A program made the translations under genes and the position numbers. Shown here piece after piece: positions 43,838-53,500 of a DNA stretch of 64,000 nt. The stretch covers positions 524,001 through 588,000 of the forward strand of contig NZ_CP118735.1 in the NCBI RefSeq assembly GCF_032595075.1. The letters are read 5' to 3'. Under the pieces are notes generated by a model. It was not told the DNA's origin. It made no database searches and saw nothing but the letters and a program-made list of their open reading frames with translations. Position 1 is the first letter of the stretch, and every line of letters starts with the position of its first letter. Origin of the DNA: Streptococcus sp. 29887. GTDB lineage: Bacteria; Bacillota; Bacilli; Lactobacillales; Streptococcaceae.

Positions 43838-45170
43838 TTATTGGCAGAAGCGGGTCGATGACATCTTCAAACATCAGGATATGACCGACGAGGCTTTTTT
43901 TAAGGAGTTATCTCAAATCTATTCCGAGGCTTCTTTGAGCTTACAGAAGGACTTGTTTGAGTTTTACAACAAGTACGCTGAAGATAATCAGATTAGCTTA
44001 GCAGAAGCTCGTCAGAGGCTCATCAGGGAAGATTTGAGCAACTATCGGGCAAATGTCGAACGGTACCGAAAACAGGCTGAGAAAGACCCTGAACTACTCA
44101 GACGAATCAATGAGCAGTATATGTCTTCCATGGCCAGTCGAATGGATGTGCTAAACATGGAAATTGTTTATAAGATGGGCGTGTTGAAGGGATTGCTGGA
44201 TAAGTCTTTTGAGTCTTATCTAAAATCTAGTGCCGAGTATGCTTATCGAAAGGCCATGGGAGGTAGGTCGGGCACGTTGAACGACCCAGCACTCAGAGAG
44301 GTCATCAGGACCCCGTTTGAAGCCAAGAATTACTCCGAGCAATTGTGGGGTCACGTCGATAACTTGGCCAGGGATTTGAAAGAGGCCTTGAAGCGAGGTT
44401 TTGTTCACGGCGAACATCCTAGAGTATTGGCCAAAGAACTTGCTAAGAAGTACACTGTGGCCAAGCATCGTGCGGAGACATTGATTAGGACTGATGGGAC
44501 TGCCGTGGTAAACGCTGCGACCGCTAGACGGTACATGGACGCAGGGTTGGAATATTATCGCATCCTTGTCCACATGGACAATCGTACAACAGAGATTTGT
44601 CGCAGGATTCATGCAGAAGACAAACGATATAGACTAGATGAAATGAAGGTTGGGCTGAACGCTCCGCCTTTTCATTTTAATTGCCGGTCAGGGATTGTGC
44701 CTGATGAGGAGGAGCTTGGGATTGAAAGAGAGTACATGAAAGAATTTAACACTTACGAGGACCCGATTAGAGAATTCATGGGGTCAGCGTTTGAAAGTCA
44801 TCCAGAAGATTCCAAGAGGGTAATCGAGTCCTTAGAAAAAATCGGTGTTGAAGTAGTTTTCGGGGAGTCACCAAATATGACCTATCAAGGCTCTCCTGTT
44901 TTAGGAAATCCTGGACGAATTTATATAAATAAAGAAGCTAGCTATAGTGCATTGGTCCACGAAGCAACACATGCGAATGATGATTATTCGAGAGGTTGGA
45001 CAGCATCGCGAGATGTTTGGGACAAAGATTTAGCTGTTTGGTACGAGACAAGAGCATATGATGCAGAAATTGCGCTAAATAAGTTGCTTAAGGTTCCCGA
45101 AAGTTATATAATTAGATTAGAGAAACTCAAGGAAGAAGCAATAAAATCAATACTTGAAAGGGGGTACTAG
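43818..45170 (+). CDS. MuF head protein with C-terminal zincin-like domain
   Basis: Residues to about 300 are a minor head (MuF/SPP1 gp7) protein: TLIRTDGTAVVNAATARRYM, HMDNRTTEICRRIHAEDKRY and FHFNCRSGIVP. The C-terminal 150 residues are not part of a normal head protein: they contain HEATH at 381-385 (HExxH zinc motif) with a downstream YETRAYDAE that could supply the third ligand. MuF-toxin fusions are known phage polymorphic toxins. The next gene, 2 bases later, is a candidate immunity protein. ATG at 43818 is used; a GTG 9 bases before is in frame. Confidence 0.85.
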   Translation: MTKNHNDYWQKRVDDIFKHQDMTDEAFFKELSQIYSEASLSLQKDLFEFYNKYAEDNQISLAEARQRLIREDLSNYRANVERYRKQAEKDPELLRRINEQYMSSMASRMDVLNMEIVYKMGVLKGLLDKSFESYLKSSAEYAYRKAMGGRSGTLNDPALREVIRTPFEAKNYSEQLWGHVDNLARDLKEALKRGFVHGEHPRVLAKELAKKYTVAKHRAETLIRTDGTAVVNAATARRYMDAGLEYYRILVHMDNRTTEICRRIHAEDKRYRLDEMKVGLNAPPFHFNCRSGIVPDEEELGIEREYMKEFNTYEDPIREFMGSAFESHPEDSKRVIESLEKIGVEVVFGESPNMTYQGSPVLGNPGRIYINKEASYSALVHEATHANDDYSRGWTASRDVWDKDLAVWYETRAYDAEIALNKLLKVPESYIIRLEKLKEEAIKSILERGY

Positions 45171-45172
45171 TT

Positions 45173-45424
45173 ATGGGTGTAATGGAAAAAGCGAATTTTA
45201 TAAGAAATTCCGTTTTGCGAAAGGATATTTCAGAAAAGACTGTGACCGAATTAAAATCACTTCTTTTCGACAATCAAAAAGTCCCTGTCACTCATGCCCC
45301 AATCAGTGCATTAGCAATAGCAGCATTAGATGTACTTGGAATTGATGGATTTAAGGGTAATGATATTGATGTCGAATACTATATAGAGCTTTTTAAAAAT
45401 ATTAGTTATAACTTAAGCACCTAG
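45173..45424 (+). CDS. Candidate immunity protein for the MuF zincin domain
   Basis: This 83-residue acidic, all-helical protein has KTVTELKSLLFDNQKVPVTH and ALAIAALDVLGIDGFKGNDI. It starts 2 bases after the MuF stop and is overlapped by no structural gene. Small genes directly behind polymorphic toxin domains usually encode their immunity. The assignment rests on position and size only. Confidence 0.5.
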   Translation: MGVMEKANFIRNSVLRKDISEKTVTELKSLLFDNQKVPVTHAPISALAIAALDVLGIDGFKGNDIDVEYYIELFKNISYNLST

Positions 45425-45467
45425 AGAAATCTATGTGCTTTTCTTATTCCCAAAAGAATGGAGTATT

Positions 45468-45602
45468 ATGATACAACTACTTTGGTATTTTATCTGCTTT
45501 TTATTTTTGTCGTTGGTCGCACTTTTGTTGCTAGCGCTGTGGGTTGCAATCGTTTATCAGTTTTTGTCTGATATTATTTCAAAATTCAGAGGTGAATCAT
45601 GA
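45468..45602 (+). CDS. Small membrane protein
   Basis: This 44-residue ORF is mostly one or two hydrophobic segments (FICFLFLSLVALLLLALWVA). GGAG precedes the ATG, and its stop overlaps the next ATG (ATGA). It may be part of the cargo segment behind the MuF gene. Confidence 0.55.
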   Translation: MIQLLWYFICFLFLSLVALLLLALWVAIVYQFLSDIISKFRGES

Positions 45603-45844
45603 ACAAGCGTATCAAGAAGAAGCGCTGGCTTGAAATTAAGTTAGCTGAGTGTTTAGCTCGTGAGCATTTGCTTATGTCAGCTGTGATTGAGCAGAATGAC
45701 AAGATTGTTAAGCAGGCAAAAGAAATCACTGACCTACGTTTGATTATCGAACGCAATGCCCAGGCTACTAATTCGAGATTTGATAAAATCGAAAAACAAG
45801 TGGCCAATAGCAACGCCAAGAAGTCTTGGTTTGGTAGAAAGTAG
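45599..45844 (+). CDS. Hypothetical coiled-coil protein
   Basis: This 81-residue basic protein, predicted helical and probably coiled coil (EQNDKIVKQAKEITDLRLII), overlaps the small membrane gene upstream by 4 bases. GAGGTG precedes the ATG. Function unknown. Confidence 0.6.
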   Translation: MNKRIKKKRWLEIKLAECLAREHLLMSAVIEQNDKIVKQAKEITDLRLIIERNAQATNSRFDKIEKQVANSNAKKSWFGRK

Positions 45845-45851
45845 GAGAAAA

Positions 45852-46043
45852 ATGGAAAAACAAATTATTATTTTTTTGAAAAATGGCGAAACATTATTGT
45901 TTCAAGATGTAAGTAATGTGGATGTGACAGATGAATACGTTTCTTTTGATTATTTTGGCAAGAGCACAAATCAAGAAAAAGGCGGGGTGTTCTTTTTGGA
46001 TAATATTGCAGGTTGGTCTGCATCAGCAGTACTTTTACAATAG
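45852..46043 (+). CDS. Small hypothetical protein
   Basis: This 63-residue beta-rich protein starts MEKQIIIFLKNGETLLFQDV. TAGGAG lies 6 bases before the ATG. It sits between the MuF cargo and the scaffold gene. No family recognised. Confidence 0.6.
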   Translation: MEKQIIIFLKNGETLLFQDVSNVDVTDEYVSFDYFGKSTNQEKGGVFFLDNIAGWSASAVLLQ

Positions 46044-46099
46044 GAGGTGGTCACTCATCTTGACAGTAGGAAAGACTACTTGAAATTACTCTAAATTAC

Positions 46100-46131
46100 T
46101 TAAAACTGGTTGAAATCGACCAGTTTTCTTT
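46100..46131 (+). terminator. Terminator or attenuator before the scaffold gene
   Basis: AAACTGGT pairs with ACCAGTTT around TGAAATCG, followed by TCTTT. The T-run is weak, so it may attenuate rather than stop late transcription. Confidence 0.5.
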
Positions 46132-46229
46132 GTGTCCAAACTTTGCTAGCGACGTTAATCCTTGCACTGTATCGCCGCCGGGCGTAAAACGAGATTATCG
46201 GGTGGCGGCGTAACCGCTGGAGGACAATT

Positions 46230-46805
46230 ATGTCAGAAGAAATCAAAGAAGAAGTATCAACAGAAACCGAACAAGTCGACACACAGGAAACAGTTGATAC
46301 CAAGCAGGAACGGACCTTTACGCGTTCAGACTTAAGCAAGATGATTGCTGCTGAGCGCGCCAAGTGGGAGGCCGAACAAGCCAAAGCTCTGGAAAATGCT
46401 AAGAGCGAGGGAGAACGTTTAGCTAAGCTATCAAAAGATGAGCGTGCTAAGGAAGAAGAGCAAAAACGACTAGACGCCATCGCAGAACGTGAACGTGCGA
46501 TTGCTGAAAAGGAAATGCGAATCGCTACCTTGGAAATCCTACAAGACGAAGGTCTGCCGATAGAATTCTTAGATGTTGTTTTGGCTGATTCCGCGGATCA
46601 GGTAAAATCTAACATCTCAAACTTGCGGACAATCTTTGATGGAGAAGTTGAGAAGCGTGTGGATGCACGATTGACTCAACACAAACCACGCCAAGGGAAC
46701 ACCCAGGGTGGATATACAAAGGCTGAAATCATGGCGATTTCAGACACCGAAAAACGCCAGCAATTAATTGCTGAGAACAGACATCTATTTACAAGAGGAG
46801 GCTAA
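46230..46805 (+). CDS. Capsid scaffold protein (DUF4355)
   Basis: This 191-residue protein is acidic at the N-terminus, with a long charged coiled coil (about 50-95) and helical C-terminus, typical of DUF4355 scaffolds. It directly precedes the major capsid gene, where it would guide capsid assembly. GGAGGACA precedes the ATG. Confidence 0.85.
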   Translation: MSEEIKEEVSTETEQVDTQETVDTKQERTFTRSDLSKMIAAERAKWEAEQAKALENAKSEGERLAKLSKDERAKEEEQKRLDAIAERERAIAEKEMRIATLEILQDEGLPIEFLDVVLADSADQVKSNISNLRTIFDGEVEKRVDARLTQHKPRQGNTQGGYTKAEIMAISDTEKRQQLIAENRHLFTRGG

Positions 46806-46806
46806 A

Positions 46807-47691
46807 ATGGCTGAAACAAATTTGACTAAAATGAATGACCTTGGAGAAATCAAGACGATTGACTTTGTCGAGAAATTCTCCACAAATATCAAAGAACTAT
46901 TGCAACTTTTGGGCGTGACACGTATGCTGCCGCTATCCAGCGACATGAAAATCCAGACTTACAAATGGGATGTCGTAGAGAAGACTGACGCGGTCGGAGA
47001 AGGCGAAGACATCCCGTTGTCTAAAGTTACTCGCAAGAAAGCGAAAGAATTTACTGTGGAATGGTTTAAACGCCGCCGTGCAGTAAGTGCTGAAGCGATT
47101 GCTCGCCATGGTGCTTCCCGCGCTATTGATGAGGCGGATTTGAAGTTGATGCGCAACATCCAAAACGGTATCAAGAAGCAATTTGTGACTTTTTTGGGTG
47201 CAAATCCAACTCGCATCGAATCTACCAGTTTGCAAAAGGCTCTTGCTGCTTCTTGGGGTAAAGCTGCCACTTTTGAAGAATTCGACGGTGCACCGCTTGT
47301 CTCTCTGGTTAACCCGCTTGATGTCGCTGATTACCTAGGCGATACTAAAGTGCTAGCCGATGCTTCAAATACCTTCGGCATGACTTTGCTCAAGAACTTC
47401 TTAGGTACTGAAAACGTTATCGTATTAAACGCTATTCCACAAGGAAAAGTCTATACGACAGCAGTCGAAAACTTGGTGTGGGCATACTTAAATGTCAACT
47501 CATCAGATCTCGGAAATCTCTTTGCTGACTATACTGACGAAACTGGTTTTATCGCAGCATCTCGTGACCGCCAATTGAAAAACTTGACTTTTGAGTCTGT
47601 GTTCTTTGGCGCTAATACGCTCTTTGCTGAAATCCCAGAAGGTGTTATCGAAGCGACTATTCAAGCAGCCGCACCAGGCGTTGGTGGGTAA
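46807..47691 (+). CDS. Major capsid protein
   Basis: This is a 294-residue HK97-fold capsid subunit. Family features include the N-terminal arm, the E-loop-like KWDVVEKTDAVGEGEDIPLS and the C-terminal SVFFGANTLFAEIPEGVIEA. The start at 46807 (MAETNLTKM) follows AGAGGAGG. Confidence 0.9.
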   Translation: MAETNLTKMNDLGEIKTIDFVEKFSTNIKELLQLLGVTRMLPLSSDMKIQTYKWDVVEKTDAVGEGEDIPLSKVTRKKAKEFTVEWFKRRRAVSAEAIARHGASRAIDEADLKLMRNIQNGIKKQFVTFLGANPTRIESTSLQKALAASWGKAATFEEFDGAPLVSLVNPLDVADYLGDTKVLADASNTFGMTLLKNFLGTENVIVLNAIPQGKVYTTAVENLVWAYLNVNSSDLGNLFADYTDETGFIAASRDRQLKNLTFESVFFGANTLFAEIPEGVIEATIQAAAPGVGG

Positions 47692-47711
47692 TTAACGACA
47701 GGAGGGATTCA

Positions 47712-48068
47712 ATGGACAAAACGAAACTCAAGGCTGAAATAAAAGTCTACAAAGGGATTGCAAGCACAGATACCACTCAAGACGAATTGATAAATTTGGC
47801 TATTGATGAGTCCATTGAACGCATCCTGGCTAAAATCAATGATTATAGCGAGACAGATATCCTAAGCATTCCCGAAAGTTTGACTTTCGTGGTCCGCGAT
47901 GTTGCTATTAAGCGATACAATCGCTTGAATAGTGAAGGGGCTAAGGCTGATAGCGAGGAAGGACGGTCGTTTAATTGGGATAGCTATCTCGACGAGTACG
48001 ATACAACCCTTCGTCGTGTTGCTCTCGGCCGTAGACAGACAGGTCGAGGTGTTGCTAGATTTTTCTAG
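47712..48068 (+). CDS. Head-tail connector (gp6-like)
   Basis: This 118-residue helical protein resembles the HK97 gp6/SPP1 gp15 connector family (DELINLAIDESIERILAKIN, FVVRDVAIKRYNRLNSEGA). It follows the capsid gene as expected and forms the ring beneath the portal. Confidence 0.8.
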   Translation: MDKTKLKAEIKVYKGIASTDTTQDELINLAIDESIERILAKINDYSETDILSIPESLTFVVRDVAIKRYNRLNSEGAKADSEEGRSFNWDSYLDEYDTTLRRVALGRRQTGRGVARFF

Positions 48069-48077
48069 GAGGTCAAT

Positions 48078-48356
48078 ATGATTTATAGCGACCGTGTAGT
48101 TTTAATTCGAACAATAACCAAAGATGAATACTTGGGACAAACGAAAGTCAAGGTTGAATCCAAGCCAATCCCTTGCATGAGAGGAACTCTGACTGATAAG
48201 GAATTTCTTGGGGTGTACGGGAAATATACTCTCGAGGCTGTGAAATTGCACTTACAAGGCAATCACATGGACATCCAGTCCGTTAAGTATAGAGGTAAAG
48301 AAAGGGCTATCGCAGGACTAAAGTATCACAAGAATAGTACGGTAATTTTTTTATGA
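48078..48356 (+). CDS. Head closure/minor capsid protein
   Basis: This 92-residue beta-rich protein is in the position of head-closure (SPP1 gp16-like) proteins, between connector and HK97-gp10-like genes. Its stop overlaps the next ATG. Assignment relies mostly on order. Confidence 0.7.
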   Translation: MIYSDRVVLIRTITKDEYLGQTKVKVESKPIPCMRGTLTDKEFLGVYGKYTLEAVKLHLQGNHMDIQSVKYRGKERAIAGLKYHKNSTVIFL

Positions 48357-48697
48357 GTGTAACTTATCGCGTCAAAGGTCTAAAACGGTATCTTAACCAG
48401 GTCCAACAGATGCCTAAGCGAGCTCAGCAAGCTGTCAATAGAGAACTTAGCCGGTCAAGTTTGAGGGTTGAGTTAAGGGCTAAGGAATTGGCTCCATGGG
48501 ATACTGGTTGGATGAGCTTGAGTATCTACAGTGTCCAGTACCGCTTTCTGGTGTGGATGGTATCTTCACCGGTCGACTACTCAATTTATGTCGAACTAGG
48601 TACTCGCTATCAATCCGCTCAACCGTTTCTCTTTCCTGCTCTTGAGGAGGAGTACCCAGTCTTGATGAGGAATCTAAGTAAAATGTTTAGGAGGTAA
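48353..48697 (+). CDS. HK97 gp10-like head-tail joining protein
   Basis: This 114-residue protein has the HK97 gp10 features: NRELSRSSLRVELRAKELAP-WDTG and the ending YSIYVELGTRYQSAQPFLFP (typical 'VEyGT..qpaqPFl.pA'). It takes part in joining head and tail. Confidence 0.88.
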   Translation: MSVTYRVKGLKRYLNQVQQMPKRAQQAVNRELSRSSLRVELRAKELAPWDTGWMSLSIYSVQYRFLVWMVSSPVDYSIYVELGTRYQSAQPFLFPALEEEYPVLMRNLSKMFRR

Positions 48698-48703
48698 TGG
48701 AAT

Positions 48704-49063
48704 TTGGAGTATCAAGCATCCACGGTATACTTGAAAAGTATCCAAGATAGACTTTCGATTTTGGAGTTGCCAATTCACTTTGAGCTTCCATCTCCAGATA
48801 TCCCCGAGCCATTCATTGTCATTGGGACGAACTCCACGGATTCTGGCAAAACTGCTCAAACAGGGGCTCTTATCGAGGATATGACCGTGCAAATTGATTG
48901 TTTTCTGCCAGGAGATAGCAGGACCTACGCAGAGGAGATGCGTTCGAAAATAGTCCGTAGCCTCGGAAGAAACAAGCGTATCACAAGCAATGTGTTGCAG
49001 GATAAGTCAGTTGGACGACTTGTCTATCATATTGTTGTCAAAATAACAGAAACAATTTATTAA
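48704..49063 (+). CDS. Tail terminator/minor tail protein
   Basis: This 119-residue protein is in the tail terminator position (before the major tail protein) with a compact alpha/beta pattern. TTG at 48704 is used; the nearby ATG at 48697 is out of frame. TAGGAGG is the ribosome-binding site. Confidence 0.72.
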   Translation: MEYQASTVYLKSIQDRLSILELPIHFELPSPDIPEPFIVIGTNSTDSGKTAQTGALIEDMTVQIDCFLPGDSRTYAEEMRSKIVRSLGRNKRITSNVLQDKSVGRLVYHIVVKITETIY

Positions 49064-49075
49064 AGGAGGACTGTA

Positions 49076-49678
49076 ATGTCTGAAGAAAAGAAAAATATTG
49101 AAATCACGACTGCCAAGCCGATTACGGGGAATAAGATTTTTTACTTCATCCAATCGGTCGATGCAGAACTTGGCAGTGCTGCTATGTTGCCGGCTTATCG
49201 CACAGACGGAAGCACCACTCTTGGTGGTGAATATCTTGATGAGCAGACTCAGCAAGGACGTCTGGTCGAAAAGTCAACGGATGAACACTCTGTGGACCTA
49301 ACACAGTATTTCGCTCCTGCTGATCCGTCAATTGGCGTGGTAGAAGAGGCTTCGCGTACTGGCAAGAGCATTAAGGTATGGGAAGTAATTGCGGATGAAT
49401 CAGTCAAGAAGAATGAAGGCGGTAAAGATTTGTACCCTGCTAAATTCGGATATGCCAAGGTGGCTGATTTTGAGCGAAACAACGCTGTTGGTGAATTCGT
49501 TGAAGTAAGTTGGACTGGCAATGTCATCGGAGCGCTGAAAGATGGAATGTTCCCGCTCACCAAGGAAGAAATCGAAATGCTGAATAGCGTTTATGAATAT
49601 CAAAATCCTGGTGAAACAACTGGAGACTATGACAATATTCAAAGTGCTCCGGTTAAGCCAGAACCTTCTAGCTCTTAA
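49076..49678 (+). CDS. Major tail protein (TP901-1 type)
   Basis: This 200-residue tail-tube subunit carries the block STTLGGEYLDEQTQQGRLVE followed by STDEHSVDLTQYFAPADPSI, as in TP901-1-type major tail proteins. The C-terminus is Pro/Ser-rich. AAAGGAGG precedes the ATG. Confidence 0.88.
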   Translation: MSEEKKNIEITTAKPITGNKIFYFIQSVDAELGSAAMLPAYRTDGSTTLGGEYLDEQTQQGRLVEKSTDEHSVDLTQYFAPADPSIGVVEEASRTGKSIKVWEVIADESVKKNEGGKDLYPAKFGYAKVADFERNNAVGEFVEVSWTGNVIGALKDGMFPLTKEEIEMLNSVYEYQNPGETTGDYDNIQSAPVKPEPSSS

Positions 49679-49737
49679 TTATCGGTATTTTGTTAGGGTT
49701 GGCTTAGGTCAGCCCTTTTATTTATTGGAGGAATAAA

Positions 49738-50217
49738 ATGGAAATTAAAGTAAAATCAACTGTTGTAAATATTAAATTTGATTACGCATTGATGTTTAGC
49801 GTTGACAAAGAATTGGCTACACGAAATAAGGAAACAGGTCAAAGCAACAATGATGGCGTTGGAGCTCTATTCTTAAAAATCCTTAACAAGGAAGATTCTG
49901 GTATTGTGGATCTAATTAAAATTTCCATGCCTAAATCTGCTAAGAATGTCGCAGAGAACGATATCATTGCAGCTGTCGGCAATCACATCGAACATTTGGT
50001 CGTCGAAGAAGGGATGGAAATTGAGGCAGCATACGATTCTATCTTCAATGAAATCAAGCAAGAAATGGTTGATTCTGGTTTTTTCAAGAGCAAGATTTCG
50101 AAGTATTTGAAGAATTTGGAAAAGGCTCGTCGTTACTTCGAAACTCAGGAGGACTCAGAAATGCAACTGGAAGAGTTCGACGAAATTATTGGTACGATGA
50201 AAAGCGCTCTGTCTTAA
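49738..50217 (+). CDS. Tail assembly chaperone (gpG-like)
   Basis: This 159-residue protein lies between the major tail and tape measure genes, the position of the G protein that coats the tape measure during assembly. Sequence blocks such as FDYALMFSVDKELATRNKET fit the TAC family. Near its end a -1 slippage would join it to the downstream frame (to 50525), see separate feature. GGAGGAA precedes the ATG. Confidence 0.8.
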   Translation: MEIKVKSTVVNIKFDYALMFSVDKELATRNKETGQSNNDGVGALFLKILNKEDSGIVDLIKISMPKSAKNVAENDIIAAVGNHIEHLVVEEGMEIEAAYDSIFNEIKQEMVDSGFFKSKISKYLKNLEKARRYFETQEDSEMQLEEFDEIIGTMKSALS

Positions 50218-50525
50218 CAGAGTGTGCTAGACTCGGTCTGACAGACCTTGATACCATTTATTCTTGCAATAAGTGGGAATTAGATGCCCTACTTGAAGGC
50301 TTGAATTATCGGAAGTTGGATGAACAAGAGCATTTAGCAGAGTTAGCTCTGAACTTACGCTACACATTAAATGCTAAAAAAGTGTCTCCAAATAAGCTTT
50401 CGAAGAAAAAACAAAAGGAAAAAGTACGCAAAGTGTTTAATGCTTCGAAGCAAATCAAACTAAATAAGCCGACCGACATGTTGGCAAGAATCGAAAAATT
50501 AAACGCTCATTTTAGAAATAGATAG
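50199..50525 (+). CDS. Frameshifted extension of the tail chaperone (gpT-like)
   Basis: The frame -1 to the chaperone is open far upstream of the chaperone stop and codes for TECARLGLTDLDTIYSCNKW, ELDALLEGLNYRKLDEQEHL and a basic C-terminus. It lacks a convincing start: the first candidate is TTG at 50301, in mid-domain. A GAAAAGC (50199-50205) followed at once by the stem GCGCTCTG/CAGAGTGT (50204-50225) is a plausible slip site. So this is best read as the T part of a G-T fusion. Confidence 0.7.
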   Translation, partial: EKRSVLTECARLGLTDLDTIYSCNKWELDALLEGLNYRKLDEQEHLAELALNLRYTLNAKKVSPNKLSKKKQKEKVRKVFNASKQIKLNKPTDMLARIEKLNAHFRNR

Positions 50526-50534
50526 AGGTGAGAA

Positions 50535-53500
50535 ATGGCTTTTGACGGAGCTATAAATGCCTATATCGGAGCAGATACGAAGTCATACGAGCAAGCTATG
50601 AACGAGATTGCCGCATCTACTCAAAAAGCTTTTCAAAAGGCTCAAGACTCAGCTGTCAATAGTTCAAATCGTTTGGTTCAAATGGTCGGGCAGGTCATGG
50701 CTCAATTGGCAAGCAACGGTCAATCTTTGGGTCAGCGTTTAGGCAATGCTTATTCGACCGGATTGAATCTTTCGCTTGGTGAAATTCAACGTATTGCTTC
50801 CAGGATAGGCGAAAAGATTCCTGAACCTATTAGAAACGGATTTAGCAAGCTGTCTACGGCATTGAATCCGTTTATAAGTAGCGTTCAAAATGCAAGTAGT
50901 AGAGTGATAGAGGCCCTTGGAAACAGAATTGTTTCGCCAATTACTAACGCTTGGTCTAATCTGTTTTCGAAATTAAATACTAAGGCAGATTCTTTTAACA
51001 ATTCGTTCGCTGGTAAATTAACCAATACTGTTAGTCAGTTGTCAACAAAGGTCAGTCAAGGACTTGGCACAGGTTTCCAAACAATGGGGAGCAAGGCCGT
51101 CTCAGCCCTGACCGGCATAGTAAGTCACACAAATAGAGCTGCGAGCGCATCTACCAATTTAATTCAACAGGTCGCTGGTATCTCTCTTGCATACGCAGCG
51201 TTTAATGGCATTAAGACGGCAATAGGTGGTGCAATCACTAAGTCTGCTGACTTTGAAGCGAAGTTGAGTAGCATCAAAGCGGTGACAGGTTCTAGTGCCG
51301 AAACGATGGCGCAATTTAAGGATGCGGCCATTAAAGCCGGTGCTGAGACTGCGTTTTCAGCGAGTGAAGCAGCAGATGCGATTGAAGAGTTGTCCAAAGC
51401 AGGCGTGTCCACTAAGGATATCTTGGCAGGTGGATTAACAGGAGCTCTAAACCTAGCAACTGCTGGAGAACTTGATTTGAAGTCGGCCGCTGAAATCGCT
51501 TCGACTGCTTTGAATGCCTTTAAAAATGATAATTTGACAGTAGTAGATGCAGCAAACCAGTTAGCGGGTGCAGCGAACGCATCAGCTACAGATGTTGGCG
51601 AATTGAAGTACGGGCTTTCCATGGTATCTGCAGTAGCATCTGGACTTGGATTGTCATTTAATGATACAACAAACGCTTTGGCTGTGTTTGCTCAAAATGG
51701 GCTTAAAGGCTCGGATGCAGGTACATCACTCAAGACGATGCTGATGAACTTGCAACCGCAGACTAAGAAAGCTCGGAATTTGATGTCAGATTTAGGTCTG
51801 ATTACAGCAGACGGAGCAAACCAATTCTTTACCGCTGAAGGTAAGATAAAGTCGTTTGCAGAAATTTCGGAGTTGCTGAATACAAAACTTAGTCATTTGA
51901 CTGACCAAGAGAAACAGTTAGCACTTAAAACCATGTTCGGTACTGATGCTGTTCGTGCAGCAACCATTGCGATGAATGAAGGCGCTGATGGCGCGAACAA
52001 GATGCAAGCTGAAATCAGCAAGGTTACTGCTGCAGATGTAGCTGCCGAGAAGTTAAACAACTTTAAAGGTGCGATAGAAGGGCTCAGTGGGTCATTCGAA
52101 ACGCTCCAAATTAAAGTCGGCAGTGCCGTTTTGCCGATTTTTACTGTCTTTGTGAAAGCGTTAGATCGATTTATTGACAAATTAAGTCAATCTCAAGCGA
52201 TAGATAACTTTGTCAATATGATGGAAAAGATTCCTCCGGTATTGGATCATTTCTTGAACGGAACGAAAGTATCAACTCAACAATTAGATGCTTTCAAGGC
52301 TAGCGTTAGCAATGTTGCGCCAGCGATTGCTTTGTTAGTTGGCTCACTGGCTTTTGGTCCAGCTGTGGCAGGGTTACAAATGCTCACGGCAGGATTAGGC
52401 GGTGTAGCTGTCGGAGCTCTGAATTTTGGTGGATTGTTTTCTGGTGTTATATCTAGCGCATCGTCGGTTATCGGTATATTTGCCGCTAAAATGACAGGTT
52501 TGCCAGCAATCTTTGGTAATGCTGCCAGCAAAGGACTGTCGGTTCTAGCTATGATGACGCAAGGTATGTCTAGTGTCGTAAGTATTGCGCTTGCTTCAGT
52601 CGGTCCTGCAGCAATCCTTGGAATGGTATTGGTTGGGCTAGGTCTTGTCTATAAAATGTTTGGAGATAAGATTGACGAAGTTTTAACAATGGTACAGACC
52701 AAGGGACCTGAGGTCATTCAGCGATTTGTGGCAGGAATCACAAGTCAGATTCCTCAATTAATCACTTTAGGTTCCGAATTGATTGCAAAACTTGCTCAGA
52801 CTTTTGCAGTCATGTTCCCTGTCATTGTCCAGGCTGGTGTAGATATTATCAGCTCGCTAGTAAGTGGGGTTGGGCAAAATGCTGGATCTCTCATTAGTTC
52901 GGCACTCACTGTTTTTACAAGTTTCGTCACAACTATCATCTCTGCCTTGCCTCAGTTAATAATTATCGGCCTTAATTTCCTAAATAATCTTGTTTTGGGA
53001 ATTATCCAAAATATTCCTCAGATACAAGAGTCGGCAACGCAAATCATAACTCAGTTTACAAACGGGATTCAAAATGATTTGCCGACAATTATTGCTAAGG
53101 GCGCCGAGATTTTAACTAATCTTGTAAATGGTGCGATTCAATTATTACCTGTAGTGGTAGGTTTAGCCGGTACAGTTATCACAACGTTGATATCTGGATT
53201 TGTTCAAAGCTTGCCAACCTTGCTTGGTACTGGTGTGACTCTCATTGTCACATTGGTATCCGGATTGATCCAAAACCTTCCAACGATTGTTCAAACTGCA
53301 ATGGAAATTGTTCAGTCACTAATCGGTGGAATCATTCAAGCTTTGCCTCAATTGATTGCTGCTGGAATACAATTAATTTTCCAATTGGTAGTGACATTGA
53401 TTATGGGACTGCCTCAAATTATGGAGGCAGGGGTTAAACTTATCCTCGGCCTTGGTCAAGCGATGTTAGAAGCTATCCCAAATGCTTTGTCTGGAGTTTG

